Source of the DNA: Bacteroides sp. CAG:530
Lineage (GTDB): Bacteria > Bacteroidota > Bacteroidia > Bacteroidales > Bacteroidaceae
Length of the DNA: 39,853 nucleotides
NCBI GenBank assembly: GCA_000434735.1
Contig: FR881278.1
Coordinates: forward strand, 94,230-134,082
Reading direction: 5' to 3'
The notes under the pieces: generated by a model
Database searches by the model: none
What the model was told of the DNA's origin: nothing
Seen by the model: only the letters and a program-made list of their open reading frames with translations
Part shown: positions 32,656 to 39,853 of the stretch, one piece after another
Layout of the letters: every line of letters begins with the position of its first letter
Position numbering within the stretch: position 1 is the first letter of the stretch
Program-made: the position numbers and the translations under genes

Positions 32656-33855
32656 ATGAAGATAGCATTTACGAAAAATATATGGTCTATTGTTTGCCTT
32701 GCATGTTTTGTTCTTGTTGGAACATCTTGTAATAAGAACATTGGTGTGGAGGCTGTGTATATTACAGCTGCTGAAAAATCTTCTGTTACGACTTTTTCAG
32801 CAACGAATGAGAATGATGAATTCGGAATAACAATATCTAGTTCGTTGATTGCGAATTCTGATATAGAAGGTGAATTGACAATTGACAATTCATTGGTGGA
32901 GCAATATAACAGAAACCATGGTGAATCTTATAAGGCATTGCCAGAAGGTGCTTGTGTTTTGTCTAACAATTTAGTAATGGTGGAAAGTGGTAAGTATCGT
33001 TCCGAAGTAGCTAAGTTGGTGGTAAAGGATATAGATGCAATAAAAAAAGGTGTCAATTTCTTGTTGCCTGTAAAATTAATCAGTAAAAACAAGGACTATC
33101 CAAGTTTGCCAGGAAGTGACGTTTTGTATATTATTGTAAACAGGAAGTTGCTTGTTGATGTTCCTAAATTGAACGGACAGAATTATTTCAAGATAAATTT
33201 CAAGGATAATGATGTTAGCCGATTCCAGAATATGAGTGCGTTTACTATCGAAGCTAGAGTAAGTATGTGGGAATTCCCTAAATATTATGGAGGTAATCTG
33301 ATGGGGGTTATAGGATTCCCGGTAGGAGAAAATGCAGAGAAAGGAACTTGGATTTTCGTAGACGGAACTCCTGACCGTGTAGGTGGAGAAGGTAATGTAC
33401 CTGTGTTTATGTTTGCAACGAAAGGTTGGTCTGTGTATGCAGGTAAATTGGGTTATACACTCGATAAAAATGCTTGGTATCATGTAGCCGGAGTTTTCGA
33501 AAACAATACATTGTCTTTGTATATTGATGGAATTTTGTTTGTGCAAGCTGAATACGCAAAACCAATTTCTTTATCGGATGAGTTCTATATAGGTGCGGCA
33601 CCTGGGGTACAAAATGGCTTCCATCTTAAGGGTGCCGTAAGTGAAGCTCGCTTTTGGACTAGAGCGTTGACTGCTTCCGAGTTGAAGAATCCGCTTCATC
33701 GTTGTTTTGTTGAAGTAGATAGTGACGGGTTAGAAGGATACTGGAAATTGGATGATAAGAGTAATGAATGTAAGGATTATACTGGACATGGACATACGGC
33801 AGTAAAACAGGGAAGCGGTGAACTTGAATGGCTTCAAGAAGTGCCTTGCCCTTAA
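32656..33855 (+). CDS. DUF1735 (BT_3987-like N-terminal) and LamG-domain surface lipoprotein
   Basis: This 399-residue protein has a lipoprotein signal with Cys25 (LVGTSC). Residues about 30-160 match the beta-sandwich domain found at the N-terminus of Bacteroides GH18 enzymes of the BT_3987 type: SSLIANSDIEGELTIDNSLV, YKALPEGACVLSNN, then VNFLLPVKLISKN. Residues about 190-375 form a LamG/concanavalin-like lectin domain (AWYHVAGVFENNTLSLYIDG, HLKGAVSEARFWTRALTASE). It lacks a glycosidase motif, so it is probably a surface glycan-binding protein that presents N-glycans to the GH18 enzyme and SusD. It is the last gene of the locus. Confidence 0.9.
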   Translation: MKIAFTKNIWSIVCLACFVLVGTSCNKNIGVEAVYITAAEKSSVTTFSATNENDEFGITISSSLIANSDIEGELTIDNSLVEQYNRNHGESYKALPEGACVLSNNLVMVESGKYRSEVAKLVVKDIDAIKKGVNFLLPVKLISKNKDYPSLPGSDVLYIIVNRKLLVDVPKLNGQNYFKINFKDNDVSRFQNMSAFTIEARVSMWEFPKYYGGNLMGVIGFPVGENAEKGTWIFVDGTPDRVGGEGNVPVFMFATKGWSVYAGKLGYTLDKNAWYHVAGVFENNTLSLYIDGILFVQAEYAKPISLSDEFYIGAAPGVQNGFHLKGAVSEARFWTRALTASELKNPLHRCFVEVDSDGLEGYWKLDDKSNECKDYTGHGHTAVKQGSGELEWLQEVPCP

Positions 33856-33898
33856 TCTTGTAGAATAGATTGTTTACTTCGGTCTATAAATTAATATT

Positions 33899-33951
33899 TA
33901 GCGACTGTCACTATAAACTTAATAGTACAGTCGCTAGTACTTACGTTTTTT
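33899..33951 (+). terminator. Hairpin at the end of the glycan locus
   Basis: TAGCGACTGT (33899-33908) pairs with ACAGTCGCTA (33927-33936), and the stem extends inward (ACTAT with ATAGT). A T6 run follows about 9 bases after the stem, so termination may be less efficient than for a stem that abuts its T tract. Confidence 0.65.
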
Positions 33952-33987
33952 CAGGTACAAAGAGTGATAGGTTACACGTTAATCTGT

Positions 33988-33995
33988 TACCTTTG
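33988..33995 (+). promoter_or_regulatory. Predicted -7 box for rfbD
   Basis: TACCTTTG matches TAnnTTTG and is 33 bp upstream of the ATG at 34029. It supports the internal start over an upstream in-frame extension from 33870 that would read through the terminator hairpin. Confidence 0.65.
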
Positions 33996-34028
33996 TACCT
34001 GTTTTGTTGTAAATGTAATAGAAAGCCT

Positions 34029-34895
34029 ATGAATATATTAGTGACGGGAGCCAACGGACAGCTTGGCAATGAGATGCAGTTGGTATCGAAAGGCAGTGAG
34101 CACCGGTTTATATTTACCGATGTAGCCGACGGATATATTAAACTTGATATCACTAGCCTTGACGCTATTCGTGAAATGGTGCGACAGGAAAAGATAGATG
34201 TGATAGTGAATTGCGCTGCCTATACCAATGTAGATAAGGCGGAAACCGATTATGCGATGGCCGATTTGCTGAATAATACTGCGGCAGGAAATCTTGCGGT
34301 AGCTGCAAAGGAAGCTGGAGCTACTTTGATTCACATCTCTACCGATTACGTTTTTCAAGGCGACAGAAATGTACCTTGCCAAGAAGATTGGGCGACTAAT
34401 CCTTTAGGAGTATATGGCCGTACTAAATTGGCAGGCGAGCAGAGCGTGCAGATGTCGGGATGCAACTATATCATTATCCGTACTGCATGGCTGTATTCAC
34501 CTTTCGGCAAGAATTTCGTGAAGACCATGCGGGCACTTACCGCTACAAAAGACACGCTTAAAGTAGTGTTCGACCAAGTGGGTACGCCTACCTATGCGGC
34601 AGATCTTGCGGCTGTGATTTACCACATTATCGAAACAAATCAGTTAGATAAACAAGGAATCTATCATTTTAGCAATGAAGGGGTATGTTCTTGGTACGAT
34701 TTCGCCAAAGTGATATGTACATTAAGCGGAAACACCTGCGATATTCATCCATGCTACAGCAGCGAGTTCCCAAGTCCCGTAGAGCGTCCGCACTTCTCTG
34801 TGCTCGACAAGCGAAAAATAAAAAACACCTTCGGCATAGAAGTACCTTACTGGATAGACTCTTTAAAGAAATGCATTTCAAGATTAGGTGATTGA
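34029..34895 (+). CDS. rfbD: dTDP-4-dehydrorhamnose reductase
   Basis: Starting at 34029 gives 288 residues, the normal RfbD length. It has the nucleotide-binding MNILVTGANGQLGNEM at the N-terminus, the conserved DVIVNCAAYTNVDKAE, ISTDYVFQG, and the Tyr-x-x-x-Lys catalytic motif in YGRTKLAGE. It carries out the last step of dTDP-L-rhamnose synthesis with NAD(P)H in the cytoplasm. The other rhamnose genes are not adjacent, so it is a lone copy here. The glycan locus ends just before it and it ends at a bidirectional terminator shared with pgk. Confidence 0.95.
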   Translation: MNILVTGANGQLGNEMQLVSKGSEHRFIFTDVADGYIKLDITSLDAIREMVRQEKIDVIVNCAAYTNVDKAETDYAMADLLNNTAAGNLAVAAKEAGATLIHISTDYVFQGDRNVPCQEDWATNPLGVYGRTKLAGEQSVQMSGCNYIIIRTAWLYSPFGKNFVKTMRALTATKDTLKVVFDQVGTPTYAADLAAVIYHIIETNQLDKQGIYHFSNEGVCSWYDFAKVICTLSGNTCDIHPCYSSEFPSPVERPHFSVLDKRKIKNTFGIEVPYWIDSLKKCISRLGD

Positions 34896-34900
34896 AACAA

Positions 34901-34929
34901 AAAAAGCGAGCCATAACGACTCGCTTTTT
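34901..34929. terminator. Bidirectional terminator between rfbD and pgk
   Basis: AAAAAGCGAG (34901-34910) and CTCGCTTTTT (34920-34929) form a 10-bp stem with a 9-base loop. A runs on the left and T runs on the right make it a terminator in both directions for these convergent genes. Confidence 0.9.
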
Positions 34930-34954
34930 CTATATGTTTATATGTGTCTTCAGA

Positions 34955-36208
34955 TTATTCGCCACAGATAGCAGCTACACCCGGAAGAACTTTACCTTCG
35001 ATAGCTTCGAGCAAAGCACCACCACCAGTAGAGATGTAAGAAACCTTGTCGGCCATACCGAACTTGTTGATACAAGCTACAGAGTCACCACCACCAATCA
35101 ATGAGAATGCACCGTTAGCAGTAGCTTCAGCGATTGCTTCAGCGATAGCTCTTGAACCACCTTCGAAGTTAGGGAATTCAAATACACCAGCAGGACCGTT
35201 CCAAAGGATAGTCTTAGCGCCGATGATAGCGTTGCGGAAGTTTTCGCGAGACTTAGGTCCTGCATCAAGCCCCATCCATCCTTCAGGAATGTTAGCGTTG
35301 TCAGCAATCTGAGTCTTAGCGTCGTTAGAGAAGCTGTCAGCAGCGATGCAGTCAGTACCCAAAACCAAGTTTACACCTTTAGCCTTAGCCTTAGCGATGA
35401 TTTCGAGAGCCAAATCAAGTTTGTCATCTTCTACCAAAGAAGTACCGATGTGTCCACCCTGAGCTTTAGCGAAAGTAAATGCCATACCACCGCAAAGAAT
35501 CAAGTTGTCTACTTTGTCCATCAAGTTTTCGATGATACCAATCTTAGTAGAAACCTTAGAACCACCCATGATAGCAGTGAACGGACGTTTGATGTCTTTC
35601 AATACGTTGTCTACAGCCTTAACTTCTTTTTCCATCAGGTAGCCCAACATCTTGTGGTCAGCGTCGAAGTAGTCAGCGATAACAGCTGTAGAAGCGTGTT
35701 TACGGTGAGCTGTACCGAATGCGTCCATTACATAGCAGTCAGCGTATGAAGCCAAAGTCTTAGCGAAATCTTTCTGACGAGCCTTCATTTCTTTCTTAGC
35801 TGCTTCGTAAGCAGGATCTTCTTTTTCGATACCTACTGGCTTACCTTCTTCTTCAGGATAGAAACGAAGGTTTTCGAGCAACAGAACTTCGCCTGCTTTC
35901 AGAGCAGCGGCAGCGTCCTGAGCTTTAGCGCAGTCGGGAGCGAATTTAACAGGAGTGCCAAGAGCTGCAGAAACAGCGTCTACAATCTGGCTCAGAGAAT
36001 ATTTAGCATTGACTTTGCCTTTAGGTTTACCCATGTGCGACATGATAATAAGAGCACCGCCATCGGCAAGGATCTTTTTCAAAGTAGGCAGGGCACCGCG
36101 AATACGGGTGTCGTCAGTGATTTTACCATTTTCGTCCAAAGGTACATTGAAGTCTACGCGGACGATTGCCTTTTTGCCGGCAAAGTTAAATTTGTCAATT
36201 GTCATCAT
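34955..36208 (-). CDS. pgk: Phosphoglycerate kinase
   Basis: This 417-residue protein has the substrate-binding KAIVRVDFNVPLDENGKI near the N-terminus, SHMGKPKGK, the CYVMDAFGTAHRKHAS hinge region, and the nucleotide-binding GGSKVSTKIGIIENL. It ends with the glycine-rich SLIGGGDSVACINK and SYISTGGGALLEAIEGK. It catalyses the ATP-forming step of glycolysis. Two adjacent ATGs (36208 and 36205) are possible starts. It has its own promoter and shares a terminator with rfbD. The codon choice appears highly biased, as expected for an abundant enzyme, though this was not measured. Confidence 0.98.
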   Translation of the reverse strand: MMTIDKFNFAGKKAIVRVDFNVPLDENGKITDDTRIRGALPTLKKILADGGALIIMSHMGKPKGKVNAKYSLSQIVDAVSAALGTPVKFAPDCAKAQDAAAALKAGEVLLLENLRFYPEEEGKPVGIEKEDPAYEAAKKEMKARQKDFAKTLASYADCYVMDAFGTAHRKHASTAVIADYFDADHKMLGYLMEKEVKAVDNVLKDIKRPFTAIMGGSKVSTKIGIIENLMDKVDNLILCGGMAFTFAKAQGGHIGTSLVEDDKLDLALEIIAKAKAKGVNLVLGTDCIAADSFSNDAKTQIADNANIPEGWMGLDAGPKSRENFRNAIIGAKTILWNGPAGVFEFPNFEGGSRAIAEAIAEATANGAFSLIGGGDSVACINKFGMADKVSYISTGGGALLEAIEGKVLPGVAAICGE

Positions 36209-36262
36209 AATCTCAATATTTTTGTTTAAAGTTGTTATTGATTTCTTTTCTTAGATGCAGCG

Positions 36263-36291
36263 CAAAGTTAAGAAAAAAATGCGATGGCAAA
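36263..36291 (-). promoter_or_regulatory. Predicted promoter of pgk
   Basis: On the minus strand TTTG (36288-36291) precedes TAACTTTG (36263-36270) with a 17-bp spacer, slightly short for the consensus. The -7 box is a perfect TAnnTTTG and lies 54 bp upstream of the start. Confidence 0.6.
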
Positions 36292-36398
36292 GTTTTAATG
36301 CCGATTATTTTGTGGCGATTTGTTGTTTGCCTTGTCGCAGATTGCGCTAAATGTAGTATATATAGGTGTAGATGTGCTAAAATGTAATCTGTACGAAG

Positions 36399-36448
36399 CA
36401 AAATAAAGAAGCCTCTGCTTTGACCGTGATGGGTTGAAGCAGAGGCTT
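36399..36448 (-). terminator. Intrinsic terminator after the FadL-family gene
   Basis: AAGCCTCTGCTT (36409-36420) and AAGCAGAGGCTT (36437-36448) form a perfect 12-bp stem with a 16-base loop. On the minus strand it is followed by a T-rich stretch (36408 down to 36399), placing it 31 bp after the FadL stop codon. Confidence 0.8.
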
Positions 36449-36478
36449 GTGAAAAAAAGGTTGGGAGATATTTATATC

Positions 36479-37918
36479 TTAGAAGTTGTAGTTAAGACTT
36501 ACACCGAATACTTTGTTGCTACGGCTGTATACGTCCTTGTCGTTTGTAGTAGGCAACTGCATAGCTGTAAGGGTAGAAGTACGTACTCCTGCTTTTTCGT
36601 AGTCTTTATAGTTAGTCCAGAAGTAAGCAACGTCAAGGCTGAGGCGTTCGCTGAATTTCAGACGTGCTCCGAAACCTAATGAGTATGAGCTACAGTAGAA
36701 GCTGGTATCGCCCTGGAACTCATCGCTAAGTCCGTAGCTTGTCTTTTGGAAACCGCCACTAAGAGTAAGCTGGCTTGTAGCGTCCCATTCCAAACCACCA
36801 AGGTATTCGTGAGTGCCGCGTTTCAGCTTTTTCTGCTTGCCGTTTGCCATACCTGCTCTCTTATCGTCGAAGAAGTGATATTCTACTGCGGCGCGTAGAG
36901 TAGGTAAAATTTCGTATTGAGCGGCTGCAGTAAGCATTGAAGGGATATCGCTCGGAGTATTCACACCGTTTTCAAACGGAGCCATATATGCTTTTGCTGC
37001 TTCTGGATACTCCAAAGTACGAGTATCGTTTTCAATGTTCATGTTTGCTCTGAACTCATATTTTGTAGCCAAGTTAAGACGACCGAATTTGGCGTCGAAA
37101 CCTACGATAGGGGTCAATCCCCATCCTGTCTGGTCGCAGTCGAGCTCAATCTTGTTGCTTTTTAATTGCTGAACTGCCTCTTGTGTATGAAGAACAGCTT
37201 CTTCTTTAGACATACCTGCCGACATATATTTATTGTATACGGCTGTACCCAGTGCAGTAGCTGTGGCTTTGTCTACATCGAGTTTCAAGAAACCGTTGTA
37301 TCCGCCGCTAAAGTAGTTCATGCGTGCTCCGGCAAAGAAAGAAACGTGCTCTGTTATCTTATAAGTCAAGCCCAACTGAAGTCCGTAGATAAACTGACGT
37401 CCTTCCATAGCTGTAAGGATTTGATATTTATTTGGAGTCAATGGGTAGCCCATTTTTGCAGTAGTCTGAGTTACCAATCCGATAGCTGCGGCATCGAACA
37501 TAGGCAAACCTTGGTCGAACGATGCTTTACCGCCACCACCTACTACAGAAAATCCTCCAGAGATGGTCCAGTCACCTTTCTTATATGCAGCGTGGAATGA
37601 AGGAATAACAGGAGCAGAAGCCTTACCTTTATATTCGCGGTTGGTTTCTTTTCCGTCCATAGTCCATAATGCGCTGTTGGCATTGATGTCGCGTGTCTGA
37701 TATGCGCTTTGAATAGTAAGTCCCAGATAAATTCCGTCTTTAGGCAGGAATGCAAGTCCGGCAGGGTTGCTATATACACCGTCTACGTCGATAGCAGCAC
37801 CTCGTGCTACCATTCTCAAATATGCTGCGTGTTGGTTTGTGTTTGTCAGGTAATCGCCTGCGAAAGTTGAGTTTGAAACAATCAGTGTCGCTGCACCAAT
37901 CAGGAGTAATTTTTTCAT
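36479..37918 (-). CDS. OmpP1/FadL-family outer-membrane transporter
   Basis: This 479-residue protein has a signal peptide (MKKLLLIGAATLIVSNSTFA, cleaved near residue 20). The mature start YLTNTNQHAAYLRMVARGAA, followed by DGVYSNPAGLAFLP, matches the FadL/TodX signature in which the N-terminus plugs the barrel. Alternating beta strands follow, and the chain ends NKVFGVSLNYNF with a terminal aromatic residue, the usual outer-membrane barrel insertion signal. FadL proteins carry hydrophobic compounds such as fatty acids across the outer membrane by lateral diffusion; the ligand here is unknown. It has a consensus promoter and its own terminator, so it is a single-gene unit. Confidence 0.92.
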   Translation of the reverse strand: MKKLLLIGAATLIVSNSTFAGDYLTNTNQHAAYLRMVARGAAIDVDGVYSNPAGLAFLPKDGIYLGLTIQSAYQTRDINANSALWTMDGKETNREYKGKASAPVIPSFHAAYKKGDWTISGGFSVVGGGGKASFDQGLPMFDAAAIGLVTQTTAKMGYPLTPNKYQILTAMEGRQFIYGLQLGLTYKITEHVSFFAGARMNYFSGGYNGFLKLDVDKATATALGTAVYNKYMSAGMSKEEAVLHTQEAVQQLKSNKIELDCDQTGWGLTPIVGFDAKFGRLNLATKYEFRANMNIENDTRTLEYPEAAKAYMAPFENGVNTPSDIPSMLTAAAQYEILPTLRAAVEYHFFDDKRAGMANGKQKKLKRGTHEYLGGLEWDATSQLTLSGGFQKTSYGLSDEFQGDTSFYCSSYSLGFGARLKFSERLSLDVAYFWTNYKDYEKAGVRTSTLTAMQLPTTNDKDVYSRSNKVFGVSLNYNF

Positions 37919-37948
37919 TAATTATTCGTTTTTTTGTAAATTCGGGCG

Positions 37949-37979
37949 CAAAGGTAGTGTTATTTTGCACACCGGCAAA
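37949..37979 (-). promoter_or_regulatory. Consensus promoter of the FadL-family gene
   Basis: On the minus strand, TTTG (37976-37979), a 19-bp spacer and TACCTTTG (37949-37956) match the Bacteroidetes consensus closely, 30 bp before the start codon. Confidence 0.75.
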
Positions 37980-38125
37980 TAGTTTGTGCAGAAAATGTGC
38001 AGAATTCTTTATAAAACCAATCTTGAAAAATAGTTTCAGGTGGAATTGTATCTTTTGAACTGTTCGTAATTCGAAGATCAATGCCTCTGATAAGTGCGGT
38101 GTAAATGTGCTTTTGATGGTTTGAA

Positions 38126-38146
38126 ATCAGAAAAAACGTTTCTGAT
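38126..38146. other. Perfect inverted repeat in the FadL-MATE intergenic region
   Basis: ATCAGAAA (38126-38133) and TTTCTGAT (38139-38146) flank a 5-base spacer. There is no T tract after it on the plus strand, so it is more likely an operator or chance palindrome than a terminator. The rest of 37980-38190 shows nothing I can name. Confidence 0.4.
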
Positions 38147-38190
38147 AAGAGATTTAGGCGTATTATATACTTTTTGTAGTTAGCATATTT

Positions 38191-38218
38191 ATAGTGCGCT
38201 AGAATTGCACTATCTTTG
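38191..38218 (+). promoter_or_regulatory. MATE promoter -7 box overlapped by a palindrome (possible operator)
   Basis: The -7 box TATCTTTG (38211-38218) is overlapped by the right arm of a perfect inverted repeat, ATAGTGC (38191-38197), 9 bp, GCACTAT (38207-38213). A dimeric repressor bound here would block the promoter. The MATE start codon is 41 bp downstream. Confidence 0.55.
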
Positions 38219-38259
38219 CATAGTTTTTGCAAAACTATTCTATTTTTCACTATACAACC

Positions 38260-39582
38260 ATGTACACCAATAAGGAAATTATTAACGTGAGCTATCCCAT
38301 CTTCTTGGGGTTGTTGGCTCAGAATATAGTCAATGTTACCGATACCGCGTTCTTGGGACACCTTAGCGAGGTGGCTCTCGGAGGCTCGGCTATGGGCGGT
38401 TTGCTTTACATCTGCCTCTTTACGCTGGCGTTCGGTTTCAGTATCGGGTCGCAGATTATGATATCTCGACGCAATGGCGAGGGAGAGTATCGTAAGATTG
38501 GCCCTATCATGTGGCAAGGCTCGGCGTTCAGTATGATTATGGCGGTAGCGTTGCTTGCGGTAACTTACTTTGCGTATCCCGCATTGATGCGTTGGCTTGT
38601 GTCATCCGATGCCGTATACGATGCGTCGTGCGAATTCTTCCGTTGGCGTATGTGGGGATTCCTTTTCGCTTTTATCAACGTGATGTTCCGCAGTCTATAT
38701 ATAGGTATCACTCGCACTAAGGTACTTACATTGAATGCGTTGGTTATGGCTGCGGTCAATGTGTTTCTCGATTATGTACTGGTGTTTGGCGAATTGGGAT
38801 TTCCGCAGATGGGAGTGGCTGGTGCCGCATTAGCGTCGGTAATAGCCGAAGCGTCGTCATTGTTGTTCTTCGTGCTCTATACTTATTATGCGGTCGATTT
38901 GAAGAAATACGGTCTCAACCGCTTCGGACAGTTCGATTGGAACATGGTTATACGTATACTTCGCATTTCGTGCTTTACCATGCTTCAGTATTTCCTGTCG
39001 TTCGGCGTATGGTTTGTATTCTTTATCGCCCTTGAGCGTCATGGCGAGCGTGCGTTGGCAGTGGCAAATATAGTACGTAGCGTTTATATCGTTCTGCTTA
39101 TCCCGGTTCAGGCACTTCAAACTGCTGCCAATACGTTGGTTAGTAACCTTATCGGTTCGGGCGGAACTCAGTTCGTTATGAAGCTGTTGGCCAAGGTGTC
39201 GCGCATGTCGTTCGGCATAATGGTAGGGTGCGTATTGCTGTGCTTGATATTCCCGCGCGCATTGCTTTCTATTTATACAGGCGAAGAGGCGTTGATTACT
39301 GAATCTATGTCGGCTCTTTATGTAATATGTATAGCCGTGCTTGTCAGTGCGGTGGCAAATATCTACCTTAACGGTATCTCCGGTACCGGAAACACACAAG
39401 CAGCGTTAATAGTAGAAGGAGCCACGTTAGCATTCTATGCCATATATATAATAATGGTGGCATGGGTATTCCGTGCCCCGGTTTCTATCTGTTTCACTAC
39501 CGAGATAGTTTATTACGGACTGATGCTTACCGCAAGTATTATCTATTTCAAGAAGGCGAAATGGCAGAATAAGAAGGTATAA
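38260..39582 (+). CDS. MATE-family multidrug/metabolite efflux transporter
   Basis: From the ATG at 38260 (440 residues; an upstream in-frame TTG at 38227 is rejected because it lies only 8 bp after the -7 box) the protein has about 12 hydrophobic segments. The family N-terminal pattern is present: EIINVSYPIFLGLLAQNIVNVTDTAFLGHLSEVALGGSA. A second half with LLIPVQALQTAANTLVSNLIGSGG mirrors the first, as in the two-lobed MATE fold. It would export drugs or metabolites across the inner membrane using a sodium or proton gradient. Substrate and coupling ion are not predictable. A palindrome over the promoter suggests local repression. Confidence 0.94.
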   Translation: MYTNKEIINVSYPIFLGLLAQNIVNVTDTAFLGHLSEVALGGSAMGGLLYICLFTLAFGFSIGSQIMISRRNGEGEYRKIGPIMWQGSAFSMIMAVALLAVTYFAYPALMRWLVSSDAVYDASCEFFRWRMWGFLFAFINVMFRSLYIGITRTKVLTLNALVMAAVNVFLDYVLVFGELGFPQMGVAGAALASVIAEASSLLFFVLYTYYAVDLKKYGLNRFGQFDWNMVIRILRISCFTMLQYFLSFGVWFVFFIALERHGERALAVANIVRSVYIVLLIPVQALQTAANTLVSNLIGSGGTQFVMKLLAKVSRMSFGIMVGCVLLCLIFPRALLSIYTGEEALITESMSALYVICIAVLVSAVANIYLNGISGTGNTQAALIVEGATLAFYAIYIIMVAWVFRAPVSICFTTEIVYYGLMLTASIIYFKKAKWQNKKV

Positions 39583-39595
39583 AAAAGTATGCAGA

Positions 39596-39661
39596 AACAT
39601 TGCGATGCTTCAAGTTAAACAATGCGATGGTTCAAATCAAACATTGCGATGTTTCAAATAG
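39596..39661 (+). repeat. Three tandem imperfect 22-bp repeats ending in a terminator
   Basis: Units lie at 39596-39617, 39618-39639 and 39640-39661, each of the form AACAnTGCGATGnTTCAArT. The third unit is the left arm of the terminator that follows. The array starts 14 bp after the MATE stop codon. Confidence 0.8.
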
Positions 39662-39682
39662 AGCATCGCAATGTTTTTTTTG
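39641..39682 (+). terminator. Intrinsic terminator after the MATE gene
   Basis: ACATTGCGATG (39641-39651) pairs perfectly with CATCGCAATGT (39664-39674) over a 12-base loop and runs into a T8 tract. The last 170 bases of the window (39683-39853) hold no recognisable gene or promoter. Confidence 0.88.
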
Positions 39683-39853
39683 TCTTTTCATGATATGTCA
39701 AAAAACGGTCTTACGTGCTACCGTGTTACATTTCTTGTCAATTTTTGGTGTATTACGGAGATTTTGCGTAATTTTGGAATATAATCTTTATCCCTTTATA
39801 ATAAGGACATTGGGAGGATTGTCCGATTTTGAGGTAACGAATTGCCAACCGTT

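Noticed and set aside
33870..34028. N-terminal extension of rfbD
   Set aside because: It would run through the terminator hairpin and the TACCTTTG promoter box and put 53 extra residues before the NAD-binding motif.
1..39853. tRNA, rRNA, transposase or phage genes
   Set aside because: No cloverleaf-like sequence, rRNA segment, transposase, integrase or phage structural motif was recognised on either strand.

Overview
The window looks like a chromosomal segment from a Bacteroidaceae-type member of the Bacteroidales (Bacteroides/Phocaeicola-like). The supporting signs are Bacteroidetes promoters (TTTG, about 20 bp, TAnnTTTG), SusC/SusD and FecR genes, SpII lipoproteins, PorT-like and FadL-like outer-membrane proteins, and a housekeeping run rpe-comEC-nrnA-DUF4827-glmM of the kind I know from Bacteroides. 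I see no rRNA, tRNA, CRISPR array, transposase or integrase.

Layout. (1) 1-2845, minus strand: a partial ABC-F ATPase, a DUF3805/DUF3806-like protein and a membrane-anchored transglutaminase-like protein. (2) 2968-7958, plus strand: a three-gene operon from a consensus promoter. It encodes a cytoplasmic TIR/DUF4062-like domain fused through one membrane helix to carboxypeptidase-regulatory-like domains, a secreted protein with the same kind of domain plus a long TPR array, and a short paralog of that protein's N-terminal third. This is the least explained part of the window and the best candidate for an undescribed envelope signalling or conflict system. (3) 7955-12581: dinB (minus), then tsaC-like, a ClC channel with CBS domains, and fmt. 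(4) 12643-14612: an ECF sigma factor overlapping an unusual anti-sigma/outer-membrane-barrel fusion. (5) 15040-20958: rpe, comEC without a nuclease domain, nrnA-like, DUF4827 lipoprotein, glmM. (6) 21012-23457, minus strand: GNAT acetyltransferase and a GH29 fucosidase with a discoidin-like C-terminus. (7) 24065-33855: a glycan utilisation locus with an InlB/LRR-like lipoprotein, FecR anti-sigma, STN-containing SusC, SusD, GH18 endoglycosidase and a DUF1735+LamG lipoprotein. (8) 34029-39582: rfbD, pgk (minus), a FadL-family protein (minus) and a MATE transporter.

How the genes work together. The locus at 24-34 kb resembles the Bacteroides Don-type N-glycan loci: a surface GH18 enzyme would cut N-glycans, the LamG and SusD lipoproteins would bind them, SusC would import them, and the nearby fucosidase could trim them. 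Signalling would run from the SusC STN domain to FecR to an ECF sigma factor, but no sigma gene lies in the locus. Two homologous regulatory cassettes sit at 23803-24037 and 25319-26462. Each has a shared two-block promoter-like motif (CTGTCCTTTTTT, 11 bp, TTGTATTAYTAAYGT) and a leader containing GGGTCTCGCAAACGCT. In the susC copy, the minus strand carries a promoter box overlapping the susC start codon and an intrinsic terminator about 120 bp away, which predicts a cis-antisense small RNA.

All functional calls rest on reading motifs by eye; no database search was run. The 24-34 kb locus looks more A+T rich than its flanks, but this was not measured.
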